A stretch of 64,000 bases of DNA. Origin: Strigamia acuminata (lineage: Eukaryota; Arthropoda; Chilopoda; Geophilomorpha; Linotaeniidae). A model generated the notes under the pieces. That model was not told where the DNA came from and did no database searches. It saw only the letters and a program-made list of their open reading frames with translations. Below, piece by piece: positions 12,001-24,600 of this stretch. A program made the position numbers and the translations under genes. The stretch's first letter is position 1. Each line of letters starts with the position of its first letter. The DNA is taken from NCBI GenBank assembly GCA_949358305.1, contig OX442318.1, forward strand, positions 6,744,501 through 6,808,500, given 5' to 3'.

Positions 12001-15000
12001 AGATGTTGGTGGATGAGTTGCAGCAGTTCTTTGCCGTGGTAGACGATTTTTGTCTGCGCGACCACGTCGGCTTTGTTGATTTTAAAGATGGAAGATTCCA
12101 AACCGGTCGCTAAAGGTTTTCCGGTCACTCTTTCGATGAGTTCCAGGGCGAATTTGCAGAATTTCACGTGTTCGACGCGTTTGTCTTGGAGGACTGGTTC
12201 TTTCATGAGGACTGTGAAGGCAAGTGGTCGTGTTTAGGGTTGGATTTTGGTTTGGTTTTGGGTTTTGGTACCTTGGAGGAGTCCTCTTGTGAATAGCGGG
12301 AGTTTGCTGACGATTTGTTTGACGGTTTCGCAGCGGGCTAGACCCATGAGAGCTTTGCAAGCAAGGGCGCGGATGGAATCGGCGTCTGTGATGGGGGTTT
12401 TGACCATTAGGAGAGAAAGTAAGACCTAGAGGAATGAATGGTTGGAAAATTAATGGTTTTGTTTGGTTTTTTTTATTTTTTTTGTGTGGATTTGTGTTTT
12501 TTGTTTGTGATTTTCAGTTTTTTTTTTATTTTTGGTGTAAGTTTTGTATTTTTGGTTTGAATTTTGTTATTTGTGTGTAAATTTTGAATTGTGGATCTAA
12601 ATTTTGAATTGTGGATCTAAATTTTGAATTGTGGATCTAAATTTTGAATTGTGGATCTAAATTTTTAATTGTGGATCTGAATTTTGAATTTTGGATCTAA
12701 ATTTTGAATTTTGGATCTAAATTTTGAATTGTGGATCTAAATTATGAATTGTAGATCTAAATTTTGAATTGTGGATCTAAATTTTAAGTTCTGATCTAAA
12801 TTTTGAATTCTGGGTCTAAATTATAAATTCTGGATCTAAATTTTGAATTGTGGATCTAAATTTTGAATTGGGGATCTAAATTTTGAATTGTGGATCTAAA
12901 TTTTGAATTGTGGATCTAAATTTTGAATTGTAGATCAAAATTTTGAATTCTGGATCAAAATTTTGAATTCTGGATCAAAATTTTGAATTCTGGACAGGGC
13001 TGGACTGAGAACAAATTTATTGCCGGGAAATCTGGGTGTCCGGGTCACAATTAATGAAGTCGGGACAAGCCACAGCAGGCTGCGACAGGCCACAGCGGCC
13101 ACGGGCCAGTCCAGCACTGATTCTGTATGTAAATTATGAATTCTGGATCTAAATTTTGAATTCTGGATCTAAATTTTGAATTCTGGATCAAAATTTTGAA
13201 TTCTGGATCAAAATTTTGAATTCTGGATCAAAATATTGAATTCTGGATCAAAATGTTGAATTCTGGATCAAAATTTTGAATTCTGGATCAAAATTTTGAA
13301 TTCTGGATCTAAATTTTAAATTCTTTTTATAAATTTTAAATTCTTGGTATAAATTTTCAATTCTTGGTGTAAATTTTCAATTCTTGGTGTAAATTTTCAA
13401 TTCTTAGTGTAAATTTTCAATTCCATGCCTAAGTTTTCAATTTTATGTGAATACATTCCATTTATTGGTGGAATATTCAAGTTTTGGTATTGATATTCAA
13501 GTTTTGTATAAATATTAAAGTTTTAGTAATAAAACTTTCAATTTCTACTCCAAATTCTCAATTCTCAACAACCAAAAAACCTACCATAATCCCATTGTGC
13601 GACTGCACGCAATACCACATCTTCGTCAACAAATCCTCCCCGCTCCTCAACGTAGTCTTCTTCTTCGCACTTCCCCCGACAATCCTCCCAATAGCACCCG
13701 TAAACTAAACCCAAAAAAAAAAAAAAATCAATAACCACAACCAACCACTCCCAAAACCCCAAACCCAACAAACCCTCGCAATCGGTCCACAAACGCAATT
13801 AATGATCACATTCAACGCCGCTCTCTGCACGTCCGGATCCGAAATAATCTCCCCTTCCGCCGCGCCCAACAAAATGCTCATCCCGACCGGATTCGAGTCT
13901 TCCGGCAACCTCACCGGCTCGCACAGCGCCAACTGCGTCTTCGCCATCACCGAACACACCGTCAAAATGTCCAACGCGCTCCGAACGGTCTCCGCTCGCC
14001 CGGAATAATTCCACTCGAGCGTCATCGCGATCAACTGCAGCAAAAGCGTTATTCCCGACAATTCGTGCAATTTATCGACCGGTTCCCACTTCTGACCGAA
14101 CGGCATCAGCGAAACGATGTCCAAATTCTCCTGCACCACTTCCGACGAAAACTTGGACGCCTTGCTCAGGAGCGTCGAGTGGCAATACGTGCCCTGGCTC
14201 CGGTTCTGACTCCGGCGGATCTGTTCGGCCTTTTTCGCCAAATGCGCCTCGTAATAGCGCTTCAGAGCCACGCACACGTGGCGCGCGGTTTGTCTCGACG
14301 CGAACACTTCGTCGTCGCTGAATAGCGCGCCTTGGCCGTCGATCGACAGAACTTCGAGCGTGCTGATCTGGAAAAAACAGTTTTTTTTTTTTAAATAATT
14401 AATTTTCGTCTTTGTTGGCCTTCAATGGCTATTTACAACGTTGAATAGTTTGCGGAGTCCATCTTGCGAGTCAAATAGGTCCAATATCCTTTGGAAATGG
14501 AAGGATAGGCCGAAAAACATCGTTGCGTGACATCTGCCGGATTCGTGGGAACATTCTAGTAACCATAGAGCGTAACTGGAAGATAAAAATTGTTGAATTT
14601 TTGTTAATTTTTTTTTTTTTGGTTTTGTACTTGACAAGTTCGGATAAGACGTAATCTGATAGTAAGCAGACACGTTCCATGGCGTCTTCGCTGTAGGCGA
14701 GGTAATATAAACACATGGAAACACCGGTAGCAGCAATCGAGGGACGATGAACGGCTAATAACTGTTCTAAGCCGTGGACTCCTATAAATTCGACTGCAAA
14801 TTTTTTATGGCATAAAAGAGCTGCTAAATACTGCAAAGCAAAACGTCAATTTTTAACATGGAAAAAATCGTTAAGAAATAATTTTTGATATCAAAAAATC
14901 ATAAAAAATCGACGTTTTATATGGAAAAATCATATAAAATCGATGTTTTATATGGAAAAATCATATAAAATCGATGTTTTATATGGAGAAATCATATAAA

Positions 15001-17790
15001 ATCGATGTTTTATATGGAAAAATCACATAAAATCAATGTTTTATATGGAAAAATCATATAAAATCGATGTTTTATATGGAGAAATCATATAAAATCGATG
15101 TTTTATATGGAAAAATCACATAAAATCAATGTTTTATATGGAAAAATCATATAAAATCGATGTTTTATATGGAGAAATCATATAAAATCGATGTTTTATA
15201 TCTAGAAATCATAAAAAATCAGTGTTTTATATGGAGAAATCCTATAAAATCGATGTTTTATATGGACAAATCACATAAAATCGATGTTTTATATGCACAA
15301 ATCACATAAAATCGATGTTTTATATGGACAAATCATATAAAATCGATGTTTTATATGGAGAAATCATATAAAATCGATGTTTTATATAGAAAAATCATAA
15401 AAAAACGATGTTTTATATTGAGAAATCATATAAAATCGATGTTTTATAAGGAGAAATCATATCAAATCGATGTTTTATATGGAAAAATCATATAAAATCG
15501 ATGTTTTAGATAAAAAAATCATAAAAAATCGATGTTTTATATCGAGAAATCACATAAAATCAATGTTTTATATGGAAAAATCATATAAAATCGATGTTTT
15601 ATATACAAAAATCATATAAAATCGATGTTTTATATACAAAAATCATGGAAAATAGATTTTTTTACGCCTAAAAATCGGAAAACGATTTTTTTACGCCTAA
15701 AATTCCGAAAATCAATTTTAGTACCCCTAAAAAATCAAAAAATTATTTGTTTTTCAATATTTTGATACCAAAAATTATTTTTTCCAACCAAACGTATTTT
15801 TTACTTTTAGTGCCTCAAATGCCAGTCTGACATCACTGTTCGCTTTGAGATTTATAAAATGTAAAATCGACTTCAACGCATTATGCTCAAAAACATAACT
15901 CAAAAGCTAAACAAACAAAAAAAACAATAACATTCCACATTAATTCGCCAAATCCTTCCATTTACCTCCTGATATTCCCCCATCGGAGTCAAATACTGAA
16001 GAATTAACCGCAGCCGCATCTTCTTATTCAACGGATACATCTGAAACGAACCAATAACAAGCGGTTCCATTTCCGCCCAACTGCTGTTACTGTTCTCATT
16101 AAGTCCCGGATGTTGTTTCGGCGATGCTAATGGCGACGGTTTTATTTCACCAAACTTAAACTTAACCTAAAACAAAAATTACAAAACTACAAATTACAAA
16201 AAAATAAAACAAAACAACTCACTTTAGTTTCGTCTCGTTTCCCACTGTCACTGTCCGGTGCATCGCACGCGTCCTCGTTCACCGGAATCTTTAAATTCTC
16301 ACTTGTGGTATTCGATGTCGGGGTCTGGATGCCGTTGAGTTGAGTGTTGATTTCGTCGTTACGCAAATCCCACAATCTTTGCAACATCAAAGGCACTAAG
16401 CGTGAATTTTGTTCTCGAAAATTGCCCGCAATGTCTTGGATTTCCATGGCCGCGGCCAACAGACCCGTGGCGTAAGAACGTAATGGTTCGGGAGAATTTT
16501 CGGCCCATTGGAATAGTCTGGGGACTAAGCCCTCGGTTTCTTGGAATACTACGGATGTTTCGAGGCCCGGCATGACGTCTAGGAGTAGTCGGCATGCGGC
16601 CATGTTTAAGTCGCGACTGTCTCGGTGTAAAACGTAGTTGTTGACGAGCTGGAAAACGATTTCGGTGTTGGTTTGAATTGGGTGAAAATTTTTCAGTGGA
16701 AGTTTTTTGTTTTTTAAATATTTTGTTGATAGAAAGTGATTTTTTTTAGATTGTGATGGAATAAATTATTTTTTGTATTTTAAGATAAAAAATAATTTAC
16801 TTTTTATATTTTCTGTATGAAGAAAATAATTTTTTTATGATTTTTCCACATAAAAATCAATTTTTCATAATTTTTTTGTTTAAAAAATCAGTTTTTCATA
16901 TTTTTTTTGTTTAAAAAAACGATTTTTCATAATTTTTTTGTTTAAAAAATCAATTTTTCATAATTTTTTTGTTTAAAAAAATCAACTTTTCATATTTTTT
17001 TGTTTAAAAAATCAATTTTTTATAACTTTTCCTTTACTTTTTATATTTTCTATGATTTTTCTACATAAAGAAAATAATTTTCTCTGATTTCTCCACATAA
17101 AAATCGATTTTCTATTATTTTTCAGTTAAAAAATCAATTTTTCATGATTTTTCCTGTTAAAAAATCGATTTTCTATAATTTTTTTATATCAAAAAATTGA
17201 CTTTTGAGCAATAAAATTACTTTATTTGTATTTTTTAACCAATAAAATAATTTCCTTAACCACTTAATTAAAAAAAATCGTCTAATTTAGTTACAAAATC
17301 GACATTTCCATCTTAACCATCCATTTCACCCGCAAAATTCAAATTTTCTATATACCTTATTCATAAAATCATCATTTTTAAAAAGCGCTTTCAATAAATG
17401 ACCTAAAGTACATTGTGGATCTGCTCTACCTAAAAAAAAAATTAAAATAAAAAAATAAATAAAAAAACACATAAAATATTCAAAACCCTCAAATAAAAAT
17501 TTAATTCATTATAGACAAATACCCGGATGTCTATCATCAAAAGGGTCCGGATCCATCTTAAGATATGCTTCAGTTTCCTTCTCAACGAGCTCTGCGATTC
17601 TAAATTCAAAAAAAAAAAATGAAAAATATTTTAATAAAACCCCAAAAATATAAAAATAAATAAATAAATATCAAACTCGATCATAAACAAACCGCGATAA
17701 AACCGGTAATGGATCCGCATTTTCTCTCAATCCTTCCTCCCATCTTTGAAGGAGCACTTCTAACTCCGATGTCGAGTTTAAACTCGCCAT
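9056..17790 (-). CDS. DCAF1: DCAF1 (VprBP), CRL4 ubiquitin ligase substrate receptor
   Basis: Twenty-one minus-strand exons: 17693-17790, 17523-17599, 17356-17429, 16223-16648, 15966-16166, 15805-15906, 14631-14830, 14437-14575, 13774-14367, 13585-13704, 12272-12425, 11458-12211, 10793-10868, 10604-10732, 10412-10540, 10258-10340, 10114-10198, 9811-10044, 9482-9754, 9255-9417, 9056-9195. The sum is 4251 nt, 1416 aa (human about 1507). Seen in order: an armadillo-like N-terminal half with the [11 protein letters not shown] segment, a LisH motif in exon 12, a WD40 propeller in exons 14-19, and an Asp/Glu-rich tail. In this family the protein links DDB1-CUL4 to substrates in the nucleus. One of the paired WDxR DDB1-contact motifs is kept (WDLR); the preceding one reads WDVL. 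The exon at 10258-10340 has a weak acceptor. Several introns hold tandem arrays. Confidence 0.96.
11020..11410. repeat. two abutting 21-bp tandem arrays, DCAF1 intron
   Basis: About six units built on GCATTAAAAATCAATTTTTC give way at about 11155 to about twelve units built on GCTCCAAAATGCAATTTTTC. Both have a 21-bp period and can be aligned to each other. Each unit has an A-tract and a T-tract about 9-10 bp apart. Confidence 0.92.
12560..13400. repeat. 20-bp tandem array, DCAF1 intron, split by a MITE
   Basis: The unit is ATTTTGAATTGTGGATCTAA with drift (TGTGG to TCTGG, TCTAA to TCAAA) over about forty copies. The array is interrupted at 12995-13119 by a short hAT-like MITE, so it predates that insertion. 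Confidence 0.92.
12995..13119. mobile_element. short hAT-like MITE, family CAGGGCTGGACTG, copy 1
   Basis: Ends CAGGGCTGGACTG and CCAGTCCAGCACTG are inverted. The flanking octamers ATTCTGGA and ATTCTGTA match at 7 of 8. Related copies lie at 32378-32510 and about 59830-60008. All three share a block reading GGGAAATCTGG or its complement. Confidence 0.82.
14890..15655. repeat. 31-bp palindromic tandem array, DCAF1 intron
   Basis: About 24 units of 31 bp. Each carries CATATAAAA, then TCGATG, then TTTTATATG, a near-perfect 24-bp palindrome, followed by GAAAAAT. A- and T-tracts are about 10 bp apart across the whole array. Confidence 0.92.
16750..17210. repeat. degenerate ~31-bp A/T-tract array, DCAF1 intron
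   Basis: Loose copies of an ATTTTTTTGTTTAAAAAATC-like unit followed by AATTTTTCAT. Spacing varies and the edges are unclear. Confidence 0.65.
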
Positions 17791-18698
17791 TATCTGCAAA
17801 AATAAACACGAAAAAGTTTAATTAATCGCTACAAACGGAAATTAACCCTCGTCAGCGATACCGGCTTCTATAACAATGTTTTTATGGCCGTTTGCGTCGT
17901 CTCACGTATCCGTACCCGGTACCGTACGGTGTTTCGGTGCGGTTCACGCGTAGTGACAAACAAATGTGCCGGTATCGGACATTTTAATTTAAATGAATGA
18001 ATAAGCACTCACATAAAGTTTTCCTTATCCTTTTTGCTTTAGTCTCATGTGGTGTAAGCTAAACTTCCGCATCTGTTTCCGGTTTGTTTGTTTGTGTAGC
18101 GCCATCTTTTGATGGCGAATAATACAAATTGGAGCGTGAAATGGTGAATGAATATTTAATTTTGGTTCATTTCGTTTAAATAAATGCAAAATAAAGTTAA
18201 GATTTTAATATTTGATTGAATAAAATTAGATTTTGGCATTGAAGCTTCGTAACCTTCAAGGAATTAGGTAACATCATTACGTAAGATGTAATTTCTGGAA
18301 AACATTTCATTTAAATTATTTTATATGAATATTTAGAAAATAAATCTTGGATTCGACAACTGTATTTTTCAGGATAAATTGCCAGAATTTTAATAAAGAA
18401 AAAAAAAATCAAACTCTTTACAATCTCTGTGAAAAATTTACGACGTCAAACGATCTAATCTACCAACACTCAGAGAATAATTGATGACGTCATTCAATAT
18501 AGCTATGATGTATACAGATTAGATGCTGAAGTGATTCATATCTTACGTCACACGTCTGTCTTTGAGCCTGGGTTTGATCTCGTGTAATGTCTCTAGCAGG
18601 CCAGAAATAACAACACCCATTACCGATGAAGATCGGATTGTTTTTGTGCGCATAATTTTGATAGATGGGTCGGCAGCAAGCGGAATAATTTTTTGAAG
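17791..18698. promoter_or_regulatory. divergent promoter region between DCAF1 and CLEC16A
   Basis: The start codons of DCAF1 (minus, ATG at 17790) and CLEC16A (plus, ATG at 18699) face away from each other across 908 bp. The DCAF1 side is locally GC-richer around 17870-17960. No TATA-like element or other specific site can be named with confidence. I saw no gene inside. Confidence 0.5.
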
Positions 18699-21600
18699 AT
18701 GCTTAGACGTCGTGGTTGGTTCGGTGGAGGGTTGTGGAAGCCGAAAAATCCCCATTCGTTGGATCATTTAAAGTGAGTTAAAATGTGTGCAAATCAATTT
18801 GGACATTTAATCGATACAATTTCCTCTCGTTGTTCGTTCTATTTTAGATATTTGTACAATTTGCTGGCCAGAAACCAGGTCGTGACGGAGCAGAATAAGA
18901 GTTTATTGGTCGAAACACTCAGGTCCATTGCAGAGATTTTAATCTGGGGCGATCAAAATGACAGCACAGTTTTCGAGTACGATGCTAAACAGCTGATATT
19001 TCTCAATGTGTTTCTGTGTTGTTTTCACGTGTTCTTGTTTTGATGCCAAACTGCTGGCTTTCTTTTGTTTTCTTTAAATATTTGTTGATGTTTTTTGGTG
19101 TTTTAATGTTGTTTCGATGCGAGACACATTTTTTGAGGTTTTTGGATGCTCTTTGGCGATTTTATTTATAATTTTTGACGATGTTTGACGTTTTATAGAT
19201 GGTTTTTTGTTATTTTTTGACGTTTTTTACATTTTTTGACGTTTTTGAAGTTTCAGAACGCTTATAGTGACTATTTTTGAAGATGTTTGACATTTTTGAC
19301 GTTGTTTAACGACTGTTTTTGACGTTTTAGACGTTTTTAGTGATTATTTTTAACGGTTTTTGACGTTTTTTAGTGTTTTTTAATTATTTTTGACGTTTTT
19401 GAAAATTGTGCAGTTTTTAAAGAAATTTTGACGATTTTTAAATGTTTTTGACGTTTTTAAATTTTTTTTGACGTTTGTTAAATATTATTTATGTTTTTTT
19501 TTGACGTTTTTTAAATTTCTTAAAATTGCTATGACGATTTTTGACTTTCTTTCAAATTTTTGACGTTTTGTTGAAATTATTTTTCGTGTTTTTCTTTGTT
19601 TTTGGTGTTTATCTTGACTGAATTTTTATAGGTGATGTTGCAATGGTTAATTTCTTTTTCCTTTTTTAGTTTTTTCCTGGAGAAGAACATGTTATCGTTT
19701 TTCCTCAAAATTATGAGACAAAAATGCGGGAGTTACGTTTGCGTGCAATTACTTCAAACGCTCAACATTTTATTTGAAAATATCCGAAATGAAACATCAT
19801 TATGTAATGGACTACATTTAATGTTACACAAACATACTGATAAAACAATAATTATTTTTTTTTTTAGATTATTTGTTGTCCAATAATCACGTGAATTACA
19901 TAATCGTACACAAGTTTGATTTCTCCGATGAAGAAGTAATGGCGTATTACATTTCATTTCTCAAGACACTATCATTTAAGCTAAACGCTCATACCATTCA
20001 TTTTTTTTACAACGAAGTAAGCAAACACAAAATTTAGTTTGCCAGGTGTCTTGTATTTGCGGGATTGTCACGAAATAGGCAAATATCAGACAATTTATTC
20101 TGACAAATGAATTTATTAGGCTACAAATTGAATTTTTTCTTAAAAAAATGATATAATATAATTTTTTAGACAAAATTGATTTTTTAGACACAAAAGATAA
20201 TTTTTTAGACATAAAATTGAAAATAATTGATTTTTTAGACATAAAATTGAAAATAATTGATTTTTTAGACCAAAAAATTGATTTTTTTAGACCAAAAAAT
20301 TGATTTTTTTAGACACAAAAATTGATTTTTTTAGACACAAAAATTGATTTTTTTAGACACAAAAATTGATTTTTTTAGACAGAAAATTGAATTTTTTGGT
20401 AAAAAATTGAAAATAATTAATTTTTTAGACAGAAAATTGAATTTTTTGGTAAAAAATTGAAAATAATTAATTTTTTAAATCCAAAAATTAATTTTTTTAT
20501 ACTTAAAATTGATTTTTTAGACAAAATTGATTTTTTGACATAAAATTGATTTTTTAGACACAAAAATTGATTTTTTAGACATAAAATTGATTTTTTAGAC
20601 ACAAAAATTGATTTTTTTTAGACACAAAATTGAATTTTTTGGTAAAAAATTGAAAATAATTAATTTTTTAGACACAAAAATTGATTTTTATACATAAAAT
20701 TTATTTTTATACACAAAAATTGATTTTCTAGACATAAAATTGATTTTTTTTTAGACATAAAATTGATTTCTTAACGTTAAAAATAAAATTTTAAATTTAT
20801 TTACGCTAAAATACGACACCTGGCAGCCCTACAGGAAAAACTCCAATATTTCTTACAAAAACAACCATTTTTTAAACCTTTGTTTCAGCACACGCACGAT
20901 TTTCCACTCTACACCGAAGCCATAAAATTCTTCAATCATTACGAAAGCATGGTTCGCATCGCTGTTCGCACACTCACGCTCAATGTATACAGAGGTAAAA
21001 ATCCGAAACCCCTCACCAAAAAATAAAATTAAAAAAATGATCATTCTAATGTTTTAGTAATAACTTTTGCAGTTGAAGACAGATCAATGTTGAAATTCAT
21101 CCGCGACAAAACCGCAGCTCCATATTTCTCCAATTTAGTTTGGTTCATTGGTAATCACGTGCTGGAATTAGATTTGTGCGTTAGAAACGATGCCGAGTAC
21201 GTATAAAACAATGGATTACCAAAAAATGTAAAAAAAATTAAATTTGGAAAGTGTTAATTTCAGCCACCAGAGCAGAAACCGTCTCTCTGATCTCGTAGCT
21301 GAGCATTTAGATCATTTGCATTATCTGAACGACATCTTATGCCTGCAAATAGACTCGTTAAATGACGTATTAACCGATCACTTTCTTAATCGTTTGCTCA
21401 TTCCACTCTACGTTTACTCGTTAACCAAGAGGCGTCGTCACTCGCAAGTTGAGGTAAATAAATTCCGAACAGAAAAATCCAAATTGATCGAATAATGACG
21501 TCATAATTCGCTTTTTAGGACGATAAACCTCACGTGAGCTCGGTTGTGTCACTGTTTCTCTTGTCCCAGGTGAAATACCACATTTTTTGCTTTTAAATTG

Positions 21601-24600
21601 TGTTAATTTTTGTTAATTTGTGTTGATTTTTGTTGATTTTTGTTGATTTTTGTCGATTTTTGTCGATTTTTGTCGATTTTTGTCGATTTTTGTCGATTTT
21701 TGTCGATTTTTGTCGATTTTTGTCGATTTTTGTCGATTTTTGTTAATTTTTATTACTTTTTGCTAATTTTTGTCGACTTTTGTTAATTTTTGTTAATTTT
21801 TGTTAATTTTTGTCGATTTTTGGTACTTTTTGTTAATTTTTGTCGACTTTTGTTAATTTTTTGTTAATTTTTGTTGATTTTTGTTGATTTTTGTCGATTT
21901 TTGTCGATTTTTGTTACTTTTTGTTAATTTTTGTCGACTTTTGTTAATTTTTTGTTAATTTTTGTTGATTTTTGTTAATTTTTGTTAATTTTTGTTGATT
22001 TTTGTTGATTTTTGTTAATTTTTTCAGGTTTTTTTAATCATATCGCACGTGCCTCTCGTTCGTCAATTGGCCGACATAATTCTTAATCGAGACATGGGAA
22101 TTTTCTCTGAACAATTTCGTCGTCGACTTTTGCTTCCTGTAGTAAACAAGAAAAAATTTTTCTTTGGATTTTTCAAAATTTTTTTTAAATTTTTTGTTTT
22201 TTTTAAATTTTTTGTTTAGGGGTCTCATTCGTTTCGTCCGGGGTTCATCGCGCCGCACGAAACGCTGGAGAAATCGCTCGAGCACCGGATGCCTCGTTCG
22301 GTAGCGTCTCTGTACGGAATAAAATCAAAGGAAGATTCGTCATCACCTTCGATTCCTTCGTCACATTCTGCTGAAGAATCCATATCTGCAATCGCAGAGC
22401 CTTTAACAGAAGTTCCAGAATCATCGCTCGAAGACGAATGTTTCCAAGCACCCGTTGGTAATAAATTGCACACAATAAAACCATTTAATAATTTAAATTT
22501 TTGATGCAAAAATGCATTTTTAGATGCAAAAATGCATTTTTAGATGCAAAAATGCATTTTTTAGATGCAAAAATGCACTTTTTAGATGCGAAAATACACT
22601 TTTAGACGCAAAAATGCATTTTTAGACTCAAAAGATGCATCTTTTAGATACAAAAATGCATTTTTTAGATGCAAAAATGCACTTTTAAACGCAAAAATGC
22701 ACTTTTAAACGCAAAAATGCACTTTTAAATACAAAAATATATTTTTAGATGCCCAAATGGACATTGGTTATAATTATACGATTTCTCGTTTTCACGCAGA
22801 GGAATTACCGAAAGATATAAACATAACGGACGAGGAAAAACAAAAACATGTAAAAACAAATCACCGCATTCTTCCAGCTGAAAATCAGTGCAATAGCCAG
22901 AGATTGAATGATGAGTTCTCTCTACTTAATCGGTAAATCCTAACCTCCAAAATCAATTCAAACCACCCAACTAACCACTATTTCTCACAAACACAGTCCG
23001 TATTTAGAGGCAACTTTTAACGCCCTCGAAGTCTCGGAGAACGATTACGCCGCTCTTTTCTCCGTCTGTTTACTCTACGCTTTGGGAAACAATCCAGGTA
23101 AGCCTAAATCACTAAATAAGCCTAAAGTACATTACACGATGCACTTTTTCCCCCCTCTGCCACTTATTACGCCGATTATCAAGACGGTAAACTCGATAAT
23201 TCGTTTTAAATCTACTATTTGTACAATTTTAGCTTTAATTTAATTTTTTCCACGTTTTAGGAATCGACCAAGAGCTCTTAGACTCTGTTCTCATTCCCAC
23301 AAACCGTTCGGAAGTGAGTTAGCGGCCATTTTGTTGATATTTTTAAAATGTTTTATTTTTTGATTTATTTTCAGACAAAACATTGGTATAACGTGAATCT
23401 CGTTGATCGATTGGTTAAAATAATATCTAGCAGCTGTCAATACAGTAATTATTGAGTTTTTCGTTCATTTTAATGTTTTTTATTTGTTTTTTATTTATTT
23501 TGTAGATAGTAAAGTGCGCTTAGCGACGTTGGACATGAGTATTTTACTCCTGAAAAACTTAGTCATTAAAAATGGAGTGAGTTGTCTTCAAGATCGTCAT
23601 CTGGCGGCCGTGGAAGGCGCTCGGGAAGAGAGTACATTGTTATTAAGGAATTTTTATAAAGTAAAAATTTGTTTGTTTTTTTAAATAAAAGGAATTAATC
23701 TTTTTTTTTTTTTTTTTTGGAAGAGCGAAGAGATTTTTCTCGATATGTTCGAAGACGAGCATCGCGAATTGAAGAAGCGGGTGCTGAACGTGGAGTATTT
23801 GATGATGGATTCGAATTTATTGTTACCTCCGACCGGAACTCCACTCACGGGAATCGATTTTTACAAAAGGCTTCCGTGCGGTGAAGTGGAGCGCGCAAGA
23901 CGAGTTTAGTACCGAAAATGGGTCGAAAATGAATGAATTTCGCTTATTTCAATTAAATTTAGCCGAAAAAATCAATAAAATTCGCTTAAATTGATTAAAT
24001 TTAGCCGAAAAATCAATAAAATTCGCTTAAATTGATTAAATTTAGCCGAAAAATCAATAAAATTCGCTTAAATTCATTAAATTTAGCCGAAAAATCAATA
24101 AAGTTGGTTTAAATTGATTAAATTTAGCCGAAAAATCAATAAAGTTGGCTTAAATTGATTAAATTTAGCCGAAAAAATCAATAAAATTCGCCTAAATTGA
24201 TTAAATTTAGCCAATAAATGAATGAAATTCGCTGAAATTGATTAAATTTAGCCGAAAAATCAATAAAATTCGCTTAAATTCATTAAATTTAGCCGAAAAA
24301 TCAATAAAGTTGGTTTAAATTGGTTAAATTTAGCCGAAAAATCAATAAAGTTGGCTTAAATTGATTAAATTTAGCCGAAAAAATCAATAAAATTCGCCTA
24401 AATTTCGCCTAAATGAATGAAATTCGCTGAAATTGATTAAATTTAGCCGAAAAATCCATAAAATTAGCTTAAATTAATTTAACTCAGCCGATAAATGAAT
24501 GAAATCCGCTTATGTTAATCCAATTTAGCCGAAAAATCAATAAAATTCGCTTAAATTGATTAAATTTAGCCGAAAAATCAATAAAATTCGCTTAAATTTA

